Part shown: positions 35,321-47,391 of the stretch, piece after piece | Layout of the letters: every line of letters starts with the position of its first letter | Position numbering within the stretch: the first letter of the stretch is position 1 | Origin: Pholis gunnellus | Taxonomy: Eukaryota; Chordata; Actinopteri; Perciformes; Pholidae | Assembly (NCBI GenBank): GCA_910591455.2 | Contig: OU342821.1 | Location: 14,261,787-14,325,786 of the forward strand | Reading direction: 5' to 3' | DNA length: 64,000 bases | Translations under genes and position numbers: made by a program | Notes under the pieces: generated by a model | Told to the model about the DNA's origin: nothing | The model's database searches: none | What the model saw: the letters and a program-made list of their open reading frames with translations, nothing else

Positions 35321-36141
35321 TTTAGGGTCTTTCGTTTTGTCTTTGTCTAAAGCCCCGTAGCTATATATCTATACTCCAACGCCACAAATAGGCCACACAT
35401 TTAGCAAACATAGTTTTTCTTATGAATCAGTGTGTCTTCGTTGTTTGCTGAAATGTTAGTCTTTAATATGCACAAAAATGAGAACATAGAAAAATAATAT
35501 AATTAGTACTTCAATAATTATTTGAATGTTTCACCAAAATCTTATTAGGTATCTCATCACATGAAGAGATATAGTTACCTCTTTGCACAGCAAACAACAT
35601 TACTGCAAGTTTGTGATGGGATTAGCAATAGAAATCTACCGTGCACTTTTTGAAATATTTAATCTTTACATTTGGACAACTCAATATTTCTAAAAGCACA
35701 TAAATCTAAAGTTAAGACCTCTGCTTAAATCTACAGCGTATGTTCAGATGATATCAGATATAGTAGAAATTGTATATTTTGAGTTTAGATTATTTTAGAA
35801 AACAAGTGGTCTGCATGTATTGAAATGACTACTGTGAGATTTCAGATTTTAAAGTACAGCATGTCATGAGTGTATTAATGATATTTAAATTGATTACAGT
35901 AAACATGGTTTTTATGTTTCTAAATTACAAGACAAAAATGAAAATAGATTCCTCATAAAATCACCAGTGCTGACAGTATAACAATTAGTCAATATAAACG
36001 GCAGGGTATAAATCACGAAATATAAATTAAAATCCCAATGATTGTTGAGGTTGCCTATTTCTTTGCCGCTCTGTTAAACTGTTGCTTTTGACTGTCCTTT
36101 CTGTAAAGGACTCTTAGCCTGGCAGCATGCCTGGTGTCTAT

Positions 36142-36143
<2 letters not shown>

Positions 36144-36186
<43 letters not shown>

Positions 36187-36199
36187 ACACACACACACA
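36144..36199 (+). repeat. (CA)n microsatellite
   Basis: About 28 CA dinucleotides with one AT interruption. Confidence 0.95.
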
Positions 36200-36336
36200 A
36201 GCCCCCCAGCCCCATGTCAGATGGTGCTGAGTAAATCAGGTCTGACAATAACACCTCCCTTGGGTCCCACACATCACAGCTACAATTCAGACCTAATGGA
36301 GCGGCAACGGAGGGGAGGCCGCTTGGTGCGTGAATT

Positions 36337-36342
36337 TGTGTG

Positions 36343-36382
<40 letters not shown>
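36337..36382 (+). repeat. (GT)n microsatellite
   Basis: About 22 GT dinucleotides with one CG interruption, 140 bases from the complementary CA tract at 36144. The two tracts could pair as an inverted repeat. Confidence 0.95.
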
Positions 36383-36383
<1 letters not shown>

Positions 36384-36829
36384 CTAATATATGCACGGAT
36401 GCATGGAAGCAGCGTTTTATTTGGGGATCTCTGGAGGAAGGGAGGGATGTGGGAGAGAGAAGACGAGGAGCACAGTGGATTATCTGCGGTACAGATATCA
36501 ATCAATTATGGCAACTTGTTAATGAATAAGATCCTGCAGTGGTTGGGGCTTTTTGGTTGTATAGAGAGGCAGATATGGGAAAGGAAAAGGTCCACTTAAA
36601 ACTAAGAGAGACTAAGAAATAGAATATCTGAATTGGGATTATATTTTTCCAAGAAACTATCGGAAAAAAGTAAAATTTTCCTAATAACAACACAAACAAA
36701 CTTAGCTTAAAAGCTGCTTAAAACTGAATGTAATCGACTGTGGAGTTAAAGAAAGAAAACTCACAACAGAGTGTCTCCAAGATGGCGCACACACAGAGTC
36801 AAACAAACTGCAAACACAGCACTGACCAA

Positions 36830-37230
36830 CATGATACTTTTGTTTATGCTGTGTAGATTAATGGCAGCAGCAGCATTAAAGCAATCTAACTAATCAACAC
36901 GGTCATTAGCGTGTGTTTTTACTGACAACTTTAATCAAATCTATCACGGCTCCACCTCTCCATCACCCGCCGGCCGCATAATTATCTCTTCATTTCATTC
37001 TTAGACGGGAATGCAATATCTGGTAATCTGTCTGGAATGGTTGACTGAAATGCATCCAGGGACATTCATATTAGAAATGTATCGGCTAATGTATCACTCG
37101 GCGCTTCTTCTCACTGCTGGCATGTAGATGTTTGTCATTTTTTATGCAATCTTCGTAGCAATTCATCCGGGCTTTACCCTGGAAGTGCTCATGAGAAGCA
37201 TACTGATTTTCAGGTAGCATGTTTGTTCAA
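36830..37230. promoter_or_regulatory. Candidate lhx3 downstream regulatory block
   Basis: Low-repeat sequence about 5.1 kb downstream of the lhx3 poly(A) signal with many homeodomain-type cores: AGATTAATGG, GCATTAAAGC, ACTAATCAAC, GTCATTAGCG, TTTAATCAAAT, CATAATTATC, GGTAATCTG and GGCTAATG. It also has GC-rich islands and no coding frame. It looks like a conserved non-coding element, but conservation was not tested. Confidence 0.3.
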
Positions 37231-39971
37231 GTATCATCATTAACAGCTGCTTTACAGTTTCATTTGATGTGTATGTCAACCCACCAAACTGCATGAAAAG
37301 TTGACAGAATTCTAACAATTATTATTTTTTATGATCAAGTGTATCTTTATCATCAATTACAGTATGGATTGGATGAAATAAAAATGAACATAAAAAAACA
37401 GTCCATTTTTAATATCAGAAAGCAAAGAACGCAGCTATTTTGCATTTTGACACCGTTTTGATAAATGACTAAAACAAATGATTATCCAATCAGGATTTAA
37501 TTAATTTTCCACGGATCAACTGAATAATTGAGTAATCATTTCAGCATTAATTGTTTTTTTATAGGTGATAAATCTTCCTTCTACAATTCGGTTGATTTAT
37601 CGCAAACAAATTCTAACAAAACAAAAAGATTTAGCCGCTTGCTGTGGACAAACCTGTGTGTTCACAGCCACTGGCAGACATGTTATTAGAAAAATGTAAA
37701 TACTGACGCTTTAAACATATTTGCGCTGGATTTTGCCTTCTTATTACTGTTGTCAGGATTCATAACAGACCTTGTTTGTATTTGCCTCACAGTGGGATAA
37801 TCACCCGTTTTCTCATTAGGAGCCTTGGCTCAGCAAAGGGCCATCTTGGGGCCTTTCGGCATCTATGAGGTGTTAACAGCTCCCCACGGGAGGCTGTCTG
37901 GCTCTCACATAACCCTCGACCTCCCCGCCCACGAATGCAACACTCACCAAACCACTCAGACTCACAGATGGTCGCTATACCAGCAGCCATAGCGCTTTTC
38001 AATTATCGCTACGCCCGGGAAGGGCCATTGCTCAGCTGTCACCGCTCAGAGCCACAGCGGGTCGGGGAGGAGCCAGGGAGACATGGGAGATTGAGAATTC
38101 CTGCATCCAAAAGTTGGAAAACCCAAAGAACGGATAAGTATTTTTGGGAACACACATGATCATTGCTTCCAACAGAAATCCAACCAGCAATGCACTGTTT
38201 GACAACGATCATCAAAGAGGGTCTCACTGGTACAGTCTGCTCTGATCTCGGGCTGAAGGAGGTGATAAATCACTTAGTATAATTGTTGTTTTGAAGCCAG
38301 CAGTTGAAGTGGCAAAGGAAGGAAGAGGGTAGTCGAAAGCGCTCGCGGCTCACTTTTGTTGGCTGCATGAAATGGAGGGAGGGGAGACGAGGAGGGCAAG
38401 CCCGGCATGTTTGCTAGTTATAGAATATCGCTTCATAGCGGGGAAAAGAGGGGATATCAAGTTAGTGGGGCATTGTTTCCAGGTGGCTGTTTTCAGACGG
38501 ACACATTTCTATTGGCTCTCAAAATGCATCACTTCATCTTATTTTCTTTTTGATACCTGTAATCTAGCAACCTGTCATCAGAGAGGTAACTTGATGGGCA
38601 TAATGTCGAGCCAGTCAGAGTCAAACAAGTCGAGTGGCAAGAAGCAGGCTCATCCTTTGTGTGCACCATCCATCTACAATTAGGCAAAAGCATTTCAGAG
38701 CCTCTCCTAGTACGTCATTGGAGAAAAGAGAGATAGTGACTGGAAACTGATCAGAAAGGTCTCGAACAGTAACTGAGCCTGACAGCACCTCTAATGTTTA
38801 ATCCATATTAAAAAAAACGGTAAACTAAGCTGTAGCTTCATATCTGGCAATTAGAAATGAGTCTTATCGATCTTCACATCTAACTCCCTGCAAAAAAAGC
38901 CAATCATTTCCAAAAATGTCCTCAAGCTTTTCTTAAAGCTTTTTGTGTCATAGCTGTCTCAAAAACGACCTAAAAGTGTAATAATGAAGCTATGTGAAAG
39001 TAGCAATAATGCTCTTCAGGTGATGCAATGCCTTGAGAAATGTGACCGCTCTCACCGGGATGCTCCGGTTCCCATTCAACACTTTACATCACCCCATATT
39101 GTGTATACTTTTCTTAATGTTTACACCTGCCGAGAAAACCAAGTGCATGTTCACTGACATTTTACAAATTAGAACGTCAATTTAGGGTTTTTCTTTTTAC
39201 AACTTCCAAGTGTCTCCACCAGTTAGAGCTCACCTTATCTCCCCCCTGCTTATCCCTGTTGGGTTCAGCGAATGCGGGGGGGAAAATCAATGAGGCCAGA
39301 AACATGTGGCAGGAGTCAGGTCTTCTCTCATTAGGCCTGACAAAACAGGAAGACATCTGTCACAATATAAAGCAGCTGCAGGGCCACAGTTTACCTGTGA
39401 TGTTCTACCGATTAGAGTTTATGGATTTATCCGTCTGTTTGTCATGGTTTTAACAGTGTTCAGGTGGATGGTGAGTTCCTTTTTGTGATCATATACAATT
39501 GCAGAATGCTTTCCACTTCACATCTAATCAATTAGTTATAATATATATAGTTTTATATAGAGTATTGTTTTATTTTTTAATATACTAATGGTATATTAAG
39601 ATGTTCTAATGCTGTAATTTAAAGGTTTATATGATTTTTCTACATTTCTGAGTTGCGAGCATGTTGTAACCGTAGCACGTCTGTAAATTAATTCATTATC
39701 TGAACATGAGTGCCCAGGTTTCCATTTGACCGTTTCCAGCTCTGCTATTTGTCTTTCCCAGGGAGAAGAAGTAATCCTGCTTCAGCCCGAGCGCCCCCCC
39801 AAGGTCGCCGCCATCAGTCGAAAACAGTCAATCGAGGTTGGAACATTTGTCCCAGCCCCTCTCTCCCTCAACCCCGTTGTTTTCTTTCCTTTTTTTTTTT
39901 TTCATAATTCATGTCAAAGCATCTCTGGAGAGATGAGTGAGGGTGGTGTGTTGGGGTAGATGCTGGGGGGA

Positions 39972-40157
39972 GGGGGGGGGGGGGGATGGGTGGAGAGGAC
40001 AAGGGGGTGGAGAGAGGGCACACACTTAATCCCTGGGTCAAGATGTATTTATTGAAGATTAATAACCGAGCGGCAATCTCATCATGCTCTCGATGATTTT
40101 ATAATTTGGTTTCTGGGGGTAGGAGGGGGAACAGGGGGGGGGGGGGGGGGGGGGGGG
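39972..40157 (+). repeat. Two poly-G runs (14 and 24)
   Basis: G runs at 39972-39985 and 40134-40157. The sequence between them (about 40025-40115) is low-repeat, with TTAATCCCTGG, GATTAATAACC and TATAATTTGG, and may be a small regulatory element. Confidence 0.9.
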
Positions 40158-41230
40158 ATCAGGGACAAAAGCAAGAGGTTGAACGGCGAACTCTTGCAGG
40201 AGCAGAATACAGTACAGTGCTTGTGATTTAAAGCTTAGCTATTGTATCCGAAAAGGTTTATGTACTTTATGTGTTGCGCCTTGGAGCTTCATAGTTGATA
40301 CACATTCATACAGAGCTGATCTCTTCTCAACCGTAGTGTAGTCTTTTCAAAAGACACTGCGTGTTTCCGCAGCACTGAAAGGAATATCTCCCAAAGTTAA
40401 ACTACTATTTAACTTGTTGTAACCAAACCTTAAATGTATAAGACAGCATTATGCTCTCACCTTCTGTCCGGTGTTTGCAGTGTTACATCAACCAACTTCA
40501 CGGATTGTGGAATAACCAGTATTTTCATCCACCCAGCCACCTTTGTTGTGTCTCTTTTTATTAAATAATACATTTTACAAAAGCTGTACTATAAATCCCA
40601 ACTGACAAAACAATAACTATTCAACCACCTCGTGTTGAGGGGCAGATATAAGGGGTTTGAAGATGTATAATTACTTTTAGTGCGTAGTATTTCATGTCAG
40701 TGTAAAAATTCTTACATTTTACCAAGAATGAATAACTTTAAATGTAGATTATTATGTATCTGCTTCTATAATAAAAATAAAACAATATTACTGCCATACA
40801 CTAATAAGATTATACATCCGTCTAGAGTGGAACAAGATATTTGTCTATGTGGAAGCTGCATCTCTTAATATTGCATATGTAGAGTGGCAGCATCCATCTC
40901 ATTCAGTTAATGGATTTGTTGCCCACTTAGACCACAGACCACCAGAGAGCGAGCTGTAGAGAGGTTGAGGAAGAGACACCTTTTGTCACCAAGCAAAAGG
41001 AAAAGAAATGGTAAAAAGATAAATTTCAGCCCGGGGTAAAGGTTCAAGGTTCAAGGTGCAGTCTCCCATCCAAATTTATTTATACCCCTAATAATAATGA
41101 GTGGATTGAATAGATTGTTCGTCCCTGACCTTGGTGATCAGGCAAACCTTATGCCACTATATCAAAGCAGACAGGCAGACAAGTCTGCGGGATGTGACGG
41201 CTGCCGTCGTCGGCCCAGAGATAGAGGAAA

Positions 41231-41265
41231 GGATGGAAGGAAGGAAGGAAGGAAGGAAGGAAGGA
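41231..41265 (+). repeat. (GGAA)n tetranucleotide repeat
   Basis: About eight GGAA/GAAG units within a purine-rich stretch. The frames through it (Lys-Glu-Gly-Arg, or Leu-Pro-Ser-Phe on the other strand) are artefacts. Confidence 0.95.
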
Positions 41266-41445
41266 GAGGTGGAGGGAGGGAGGTATGTAGAGCAGAAGCG
41301 ATGAGAGGTGAAGGGGCACCGTGTTTGCATTTTGTATGGAATGAGGAGCGTGTGTGAAGGGCACCAAGGAAGGGCAAATGTGCTGTGCGTTTTTTTATTT
41401 TTGTGTATTTGCGTACCTGTGCATGTGGAAGTGTATGAATGTGTC

Positions 41446-41450
<5 letters not shown>

Positions 41451-41482
<32 letters not shown>
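41451..41482 (+). repeat. (GT)n microsatellite
   Basis: Sixteen GT dinucleotides. Confidence 0.95.
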
Positions 41483-41486
<4 letters not shown>

Positions 41487-43701
41487 GACGCAGAAAAAGG
41501 AGGCCAGGAAATTCTTTGTGTCGACTAATTGCCTCTAACTTTATGTCAGACATATACAAAAGAAATATCATATCCTTTGAACATAATACAGTCCTAATGT
41601 TTGTTACATAAGAAAATTAATCTGTACGTAGTTTTTGGTTGATTTGGGGGGGGGGCTCAACAGGCTACAGTTTTTGTTAAGAGCTATTTCACTGGTTAAG
41701 AATACAGTATACAACCCTTAGCTTAGCCAACAAACTTACACAGTATGACTTGGGTAGTGGTTCAGTGTAAAAGCTGACTTTTTTGTGTATATCAGTTGAA
41801 AATATGATACTTACTTTTGCATAATCAAGTACAATTTTCCACTGAGAACAGGCTCTTATTGTAGTGCGTCCCACTAATTCCAACATCAAAACCCTTTTCC
41901 AACTTCCTCCTCCCACAAACTGAGTCCACCTTCCTCAACACATCCCTCCTGAGACCAGAGCGTCTCTTGAATCTCTGAAGCATTAGCTATCAAAGGGCCA
42001 TCTCCAGCTACATTAAATGTATTTAGATCTTACAAAGTGCTCCCCCTTGAATCCATCATGTCTTTCAATGACTTAAGAAGCAAAAAAAAAATAATAAAGG
42101 AGGATGAGGGGGTGGCGAACAGGAGAAAAGGGAGCTCAGGGATTTACGGTGACAAAATGCTGGGGTCAGGCAGGGTGTGTGGCGGAGGTATTGATCAGTG
42201 AGGCATGCAGCGCACACGTGGCCCGAACCCTGACCCTTAAATAGCGAATGAATCTCAATGCAATAGACTGGAGTGTCTGGTACAGCTTACACACACACAC
42301 CCACCACACAAATATATTTGTACAAATACACTCACGGTCTCGCTGCCATTGCTACTAAACAACACACCGCCCCAATCAATACCGGCAGAGCATGAATTCC
42401 ACATTTAAAGATCGACAGATCCTGAATAAAAGAAAAGGTGTGCATCTGTGTATGTGCATTGATGTTAGCACGTGTGTGCAGTGTGCGTGCAATGTATACT
42501 TGTTTATACTTTATTAGAGAGAATATAAAAGATGCTGAGTAAAAAGAGAGTGGCATGACTATGTTTCCAGTTGCAGCTAAAGCTACATAACAAGGGCTTT
42601 TTTCACCATCCAAGAATTTTTCAAATGCCTAAAAAAAATCCAGAAAGGGCAAATGGGCACATCTCTAAACACAACAGGAGGAAAAACAACCTGTTCTCCC
42701 ATTCCTGACACAGTTCAGTGCCTCACCCCCTGCAGGGGGGTGCTTCACAAACATGGAGAGAAAAAAGGTTAATGGGTAAAACAACAATGCAGGAAAAGAT
42801 AAAATACTCAACCTCTAATTACACTAATTGAATGCAATCCACACAAGGACACATATGAGAATTATGGGATAAGCAGAGCAGCGTGCAGAGATATTAACCT
42901 GTATACACACACACCCAGACATGCAGAGTAGGAACAACACGCTGAAAGATTCATACACGAATGCAGGTAGAGAAACAGAGAAACTGATCAGGATACATTA
43001 TTTTAGCTGAATTGATGAGAATGGGGAATGCACTACATTCATTTCTTATATGATTTCAGTTTGTCTGACAGATTTCTTTATAGCATGCTTTGTTTATTTT
43101 GCTGTTTTAGCACCATGTAAATATGCATCCCTCTTTGTTTTACTATGACATACAGTAGAGTACATGTCATAACAAACTATCATATAGAAAACACATAGCA
43201 CATGTTTTTTTTTTAAATGGTACATTTTACAATATCCATGATTGTATATGGGGTTACTGGTATATATGTAAGTGCTGTTTTCAACAAACAACATAATACA
43301 ATATACTTAACAAAATAAGGCATATTTCTAATCTTCATTTATGTTCCTCCTGAGGTTTATTGCGGTTGAGATCAGCCTCATTTCTACATTACTTAGAATA
43401 TTACAAATTATTGGGATCTGACCTTTTCGATTCCGTCCCATATGTAGATTGCCTCCCTATATAAGTGTATGGTCAAATCTCCAAACAAAAACTGCTTGGA
43501 TTACTCTAATGTCAATGAAAGGCTCTCCTCTTTATTTAATGCCTTAGCCCACTTTGCGTTTTTGTGATCTTGATGCTGACACACACTCACCCTCGACCCC
43601 GCACAATACGCACAGGCATGACACAAATAAGGCTTTACTTATAATCACTTCTTCTATCTTCTTAACCCCCCCCCCAACCACAAACAGTGCACGTGCCCAC
43701 G

Positions 43702-43704
<3 letters not shown>

Positions 43705-43798
<94 letters not shown>
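43705..43798 (+). repeat. Compound (CT)n(CA)n microsatellite
   Basis: About 38 CT dinucleotides (43705-43780) are followed by nine AC dinucleotides, mirroring the GT/GA tract of lhx3 intron 3. The Ser-Leu and Arg-Glu frames here are not genes. Confidence 0.97.
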
Positions 43799-43799
<1 letters not shown>

Positions 43800-45240
43800 T
43801 ACATCCCACTCTCCAACAAACACAAAACCCTTTTACGTAATGAAATTACATAGAGTCATATGTTACACCGTCGACTAGAGTTATGGGTGCGTTTTACATA
43901 AAATTCACATCGGGGGCATTGTCCAGGATGCATGTGTGCATACGGATTTAGATTTTAGAGGGTATTAAAGAAATGAGTGGGGTGCCGTAAAAATGGGAAG
44001 GGGGGAAAAAATGAAAAAGCGGCCCAATTTCCTGTTCTATCATCTCAAATCCTGGCAGGCATAAATAAAATGAACACACACATACATGTTCTCTCTTGAT
44101 CACCCTTATATACACACAAACACACGCACGCAAATAAAAAATAAAGACACAAGAAGTGTGCAAAAGGTAATTGTTTAAACTGCTTAAAAAAGGGTTATAT
44201 TGTTAATTTATGCTTTGATTTTTTGCCAGGATTGTATTCAGTGTTTAAGATGAAGACACCTTTTCAATATGATGCCAGTCTCCACTGTTACACTATTTGA
44301 ACGTGTGCTTTTCACACTTCTCTCCCCGTCTCTCCGTCCATCCAGAGCCATGATCACCAGGGGGCTCAGAGACAACGCCTGTGTCAGCCGAGGCCATCCT
44401 TAATCCAACATGGCTCGTTGGATTCCAACAAGCAAATCTGATATTTCTAAACACTGGATTATGCTTTTCTTTTATTACTGCTGGATCTGGAGGAGAGTTG
44501 TGGGGTTAGGGGGTAAGGCCGAACTGATAGGATTACCAGAAAAGCCTGTGGACTTAAATATGAAGGGAAGAATAATAATAAAAAATATATATATGTATGT
44601 GTTCATTAAGATGATGGCTGGATGAATAAAAGACAGGCTGAAAATACAGATAAAAGGTAAAAGTAGGTCTGACAGAATAATAATCCCCAAATAAGATCAA
44701 AAGCAGTTCAACAATGACAAAGAAGACACACTTGGTTACACACGGGGTGTGGAAACTTAGTGCACACACATCTCACATAAGCTCCCTAACAAAGAAATGT
44801 GCACAGGAGCTGAACCAAAGAAAATAAAACAAGTAAACACAAACACAGATAAACCATTGCTTGGGAATGTAGGGCAGACGCTGCGATGCTACAGATAACC
44901 TTGTCACGATGCAGCCCTCTGCTATTCCTGCTTGCGTATATTTTTTCCCATGTGTTCGCACCTTTATGGGCATAATAATACCATCACGTCTCGGTGTCAT
45001 GGCGTGCTAAGAACAGCAACGAGGAGAGGCTGAGATAGAGAGAAAGAGGGAGCGAGACACTGATGTAGACTGTAAGATGCAGGGGAAGGGGGTAAAAATG
45101 ACCTTGCTGGGAACAACAACAGCAACCCTTAATGTGTTGCATTACAAGATATGTGATAAAACACTTTTATGGGGAGGGCTGTAAATGCTGCGGTCTCATC
45201 CCGCACTGTGCCCACTAAACGGCCCATTTTGTCTGTGTGT

Positions 45241-45303
45241 GGGGGGGGGGGGGTTGGGTGTTCAGTGTCCAGTGATCCTGAAGGTGGGGGGGGGGGGGGG
45301 GGG
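45241..45303 (+). repeat. Two poly-G runs (13 and 18)
   Basis: G runs at 45241-45253 and 45286-45303, separated by 32 bases that include another GGG. Strong potential to form G-quadruplexes on the plus strand. Confidence 0.92.
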
Positions 45304-46645
45304 CAGCACTGACTAATTGTCTTTGTTCTCACCTTGGTGCAGGTTCATTCTGGGCAAATTAATTTGTTGCCTCTCTAAAGTCATGCAAGCACTTGTATCT
45401 TATGTGTGCATCATTACTTTTAAGAGAATCTGTTTTCTCTTGAGGCATTTTAGCATAATGAGGCTGCTTTCTGCTGCACAGAGAGATGGAGCATATATGG
45501 GGCTTCTCAAGTTGGCTTGAAAAGGGTGTTTTTCATGTTTTTCTTTTCTGCTCTGTTTGTCTGTTGATTGAAGAGCTCCGAGACTATGAACTCACACTCA
45601 GCATTGCCCCCTGATGGATGGATCACTGAATAACAGCACATATATACTGAATACCAGTATTTATACACATATTTGTATACTTGTGTGTATGTGTGTGCGT
45701 GTGTGGATGTTCATTGCTTTGTCCTTAAAATGGCAGAAAATAAGGCAAATCACAATAACCGTAAAATTACCTGTTTTGTCCAAGCAACATTCAAAGCCCA
45801 AATACAACTGAGGAGCTGGAACTATATAATATTTGTTTTCTTTTTTGCTTCAAAAATATCTTGAAGGATTAATTCATTATTTATATGATTGTAATTTTTT
45901 TTTCTGTCAATTGACTAATTAATAAATGGAAACAAATTAGAAGTCATCTGTTAAAAAAATAGACATGGTTGTACAGTAACATGGCAGTTTGCTTTAAAGG
46001 CATCTATTCAAATTGATTATGACAAAAGCTGCAACACAACAGTGACTCATTGTATTTCCTTTTGGTCATATTCTCCACTCTCTCCACTTCAATAGTTTTA
46101 TATCAAGTGCTAGAGAATCGGAGTTGTTCAAAGGCTTTCTGCAGTAAGTGCGCCAACATCAGCGCAAAACTAATCCCACCTCTGTTTTTCTTTCTCTCAC
46201 TTATTCATGATGTTGTTCATCCTTTAGTTCTCTTAATGTTCTTGATCGTCATTCTCCTCGTACCCCACTTCCATACTTTTCGACCCTTTATTTTAGCATC
46301 TGAACAAATCTCGTCTTGTCATTTTCATTATGATTTTAGTCACCTTCTTGCCCGTTTGTGGACCCTGACACTCCTTCCGGCCCTCATTTCCAGGCAGTGT
46401 AGATGTTAGGCCAGGACTTATCGATCAGACTATAAATTACCCATGCATCACCTCTCCTCTCCTCATTGCGTGTCTCACAAGCCGTCTGAGACCTTATAGA
46501 GAGAAGAAGACAGGGGTGGGGATGAGGTATAGAGCGAGGAGGGAGAGAGAGTCTACAGCAAATTGTTAATTAAATACAAATCAATCCTCTGCCATTTATC
46601 AGGCCATGCATCCACCTCACCTTTAAGAGGGGGGTTGAGAAAGGT

Positions 46646-46659
46646 GGGGGGGGGGGGGG
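46646..46659 (+). repeat. Poly-G run (14)
   Basis: Fourteen G residues in a purine-rich stretch, about 60 bases after a TTGTTAATTAAATAC motif block. Confidence 0.92.
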
Positions 46660-47353
46660 AGAGGGACGGGGAAAATCAATAAGGCGGACTGAGGGGAGGG
46701 ATAAGTGTTTAATCCACCAATCAAACTATATCATGGCTATTATAGAGAGACAATTGGACATTATGGGGTGAAAAAGGTGGGTTCCCAGTTTAGCATCTAT
46801 GTGAGAAAATGTTATCCATGCCCACTGGATTGTGACATGTCAAATATAATGATGTATTTTAACTTGAGAGCACTTATCAGACTTTGAAAGAACGCTTGGC
46901 AATTGCAGAGATAAACCAAAATCCATGTGAAGTGAGAGTGCAACACCATTTAATCAACAAACGTGTGTACTGTGGAATCATGTTGGAATGCAACACATTA
47001 CTTCGTCATTCATAATGATGTGATTATTTTGTTCAGTAAAAAGTAGTGTAAGGGATTACAATTTGAAACGTATTCCTGTTGATTATTCACTCTGTTTTAT
47101 CTCTTCCGTCTCCTGAGGGAACTAGTATTTGGCTCTTTTAGCTGATAAATGCTCCACTATGTTCCCCAGCTAGTTGTTAACTGTGTCCGTCTGCCATTTG
47201 GTGCTCAGCAGCAAGTGAACAGTGGGAATTTGTAAACTTCTTCATTAAAAACAGCTGCCCCCTCAAGCTGAAAATGAGAGCAGTGAGAGTGAGCCAAAAC
47301 AGTAAAGCTGCAGGCTTTATTCTTATAATAAACACAAGTACAATTAATTGTCT

Positions 47354-47391
47354 CTGTGTGTGTAGGTGTGTGTGTGTGTGTGTGTGTGTGT
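47354..47391 (+). repeat. (GT)n microsatellite
   Basis: Interrupted GT repeat of about 38 bases. The 157-codon minus-strand frame that begins in it is rejected as a gene. Confidence 0.93.

Noticed and set aside
43544..43878. Arg-Glu and Ser-Leu rich frames
   Set aside because: Produced by the CT/CA microsatellite. The same reasoning applies to frames over 27009-27241, 36134-36529, 41149-41377, 56937-57289 and 55567-55892.
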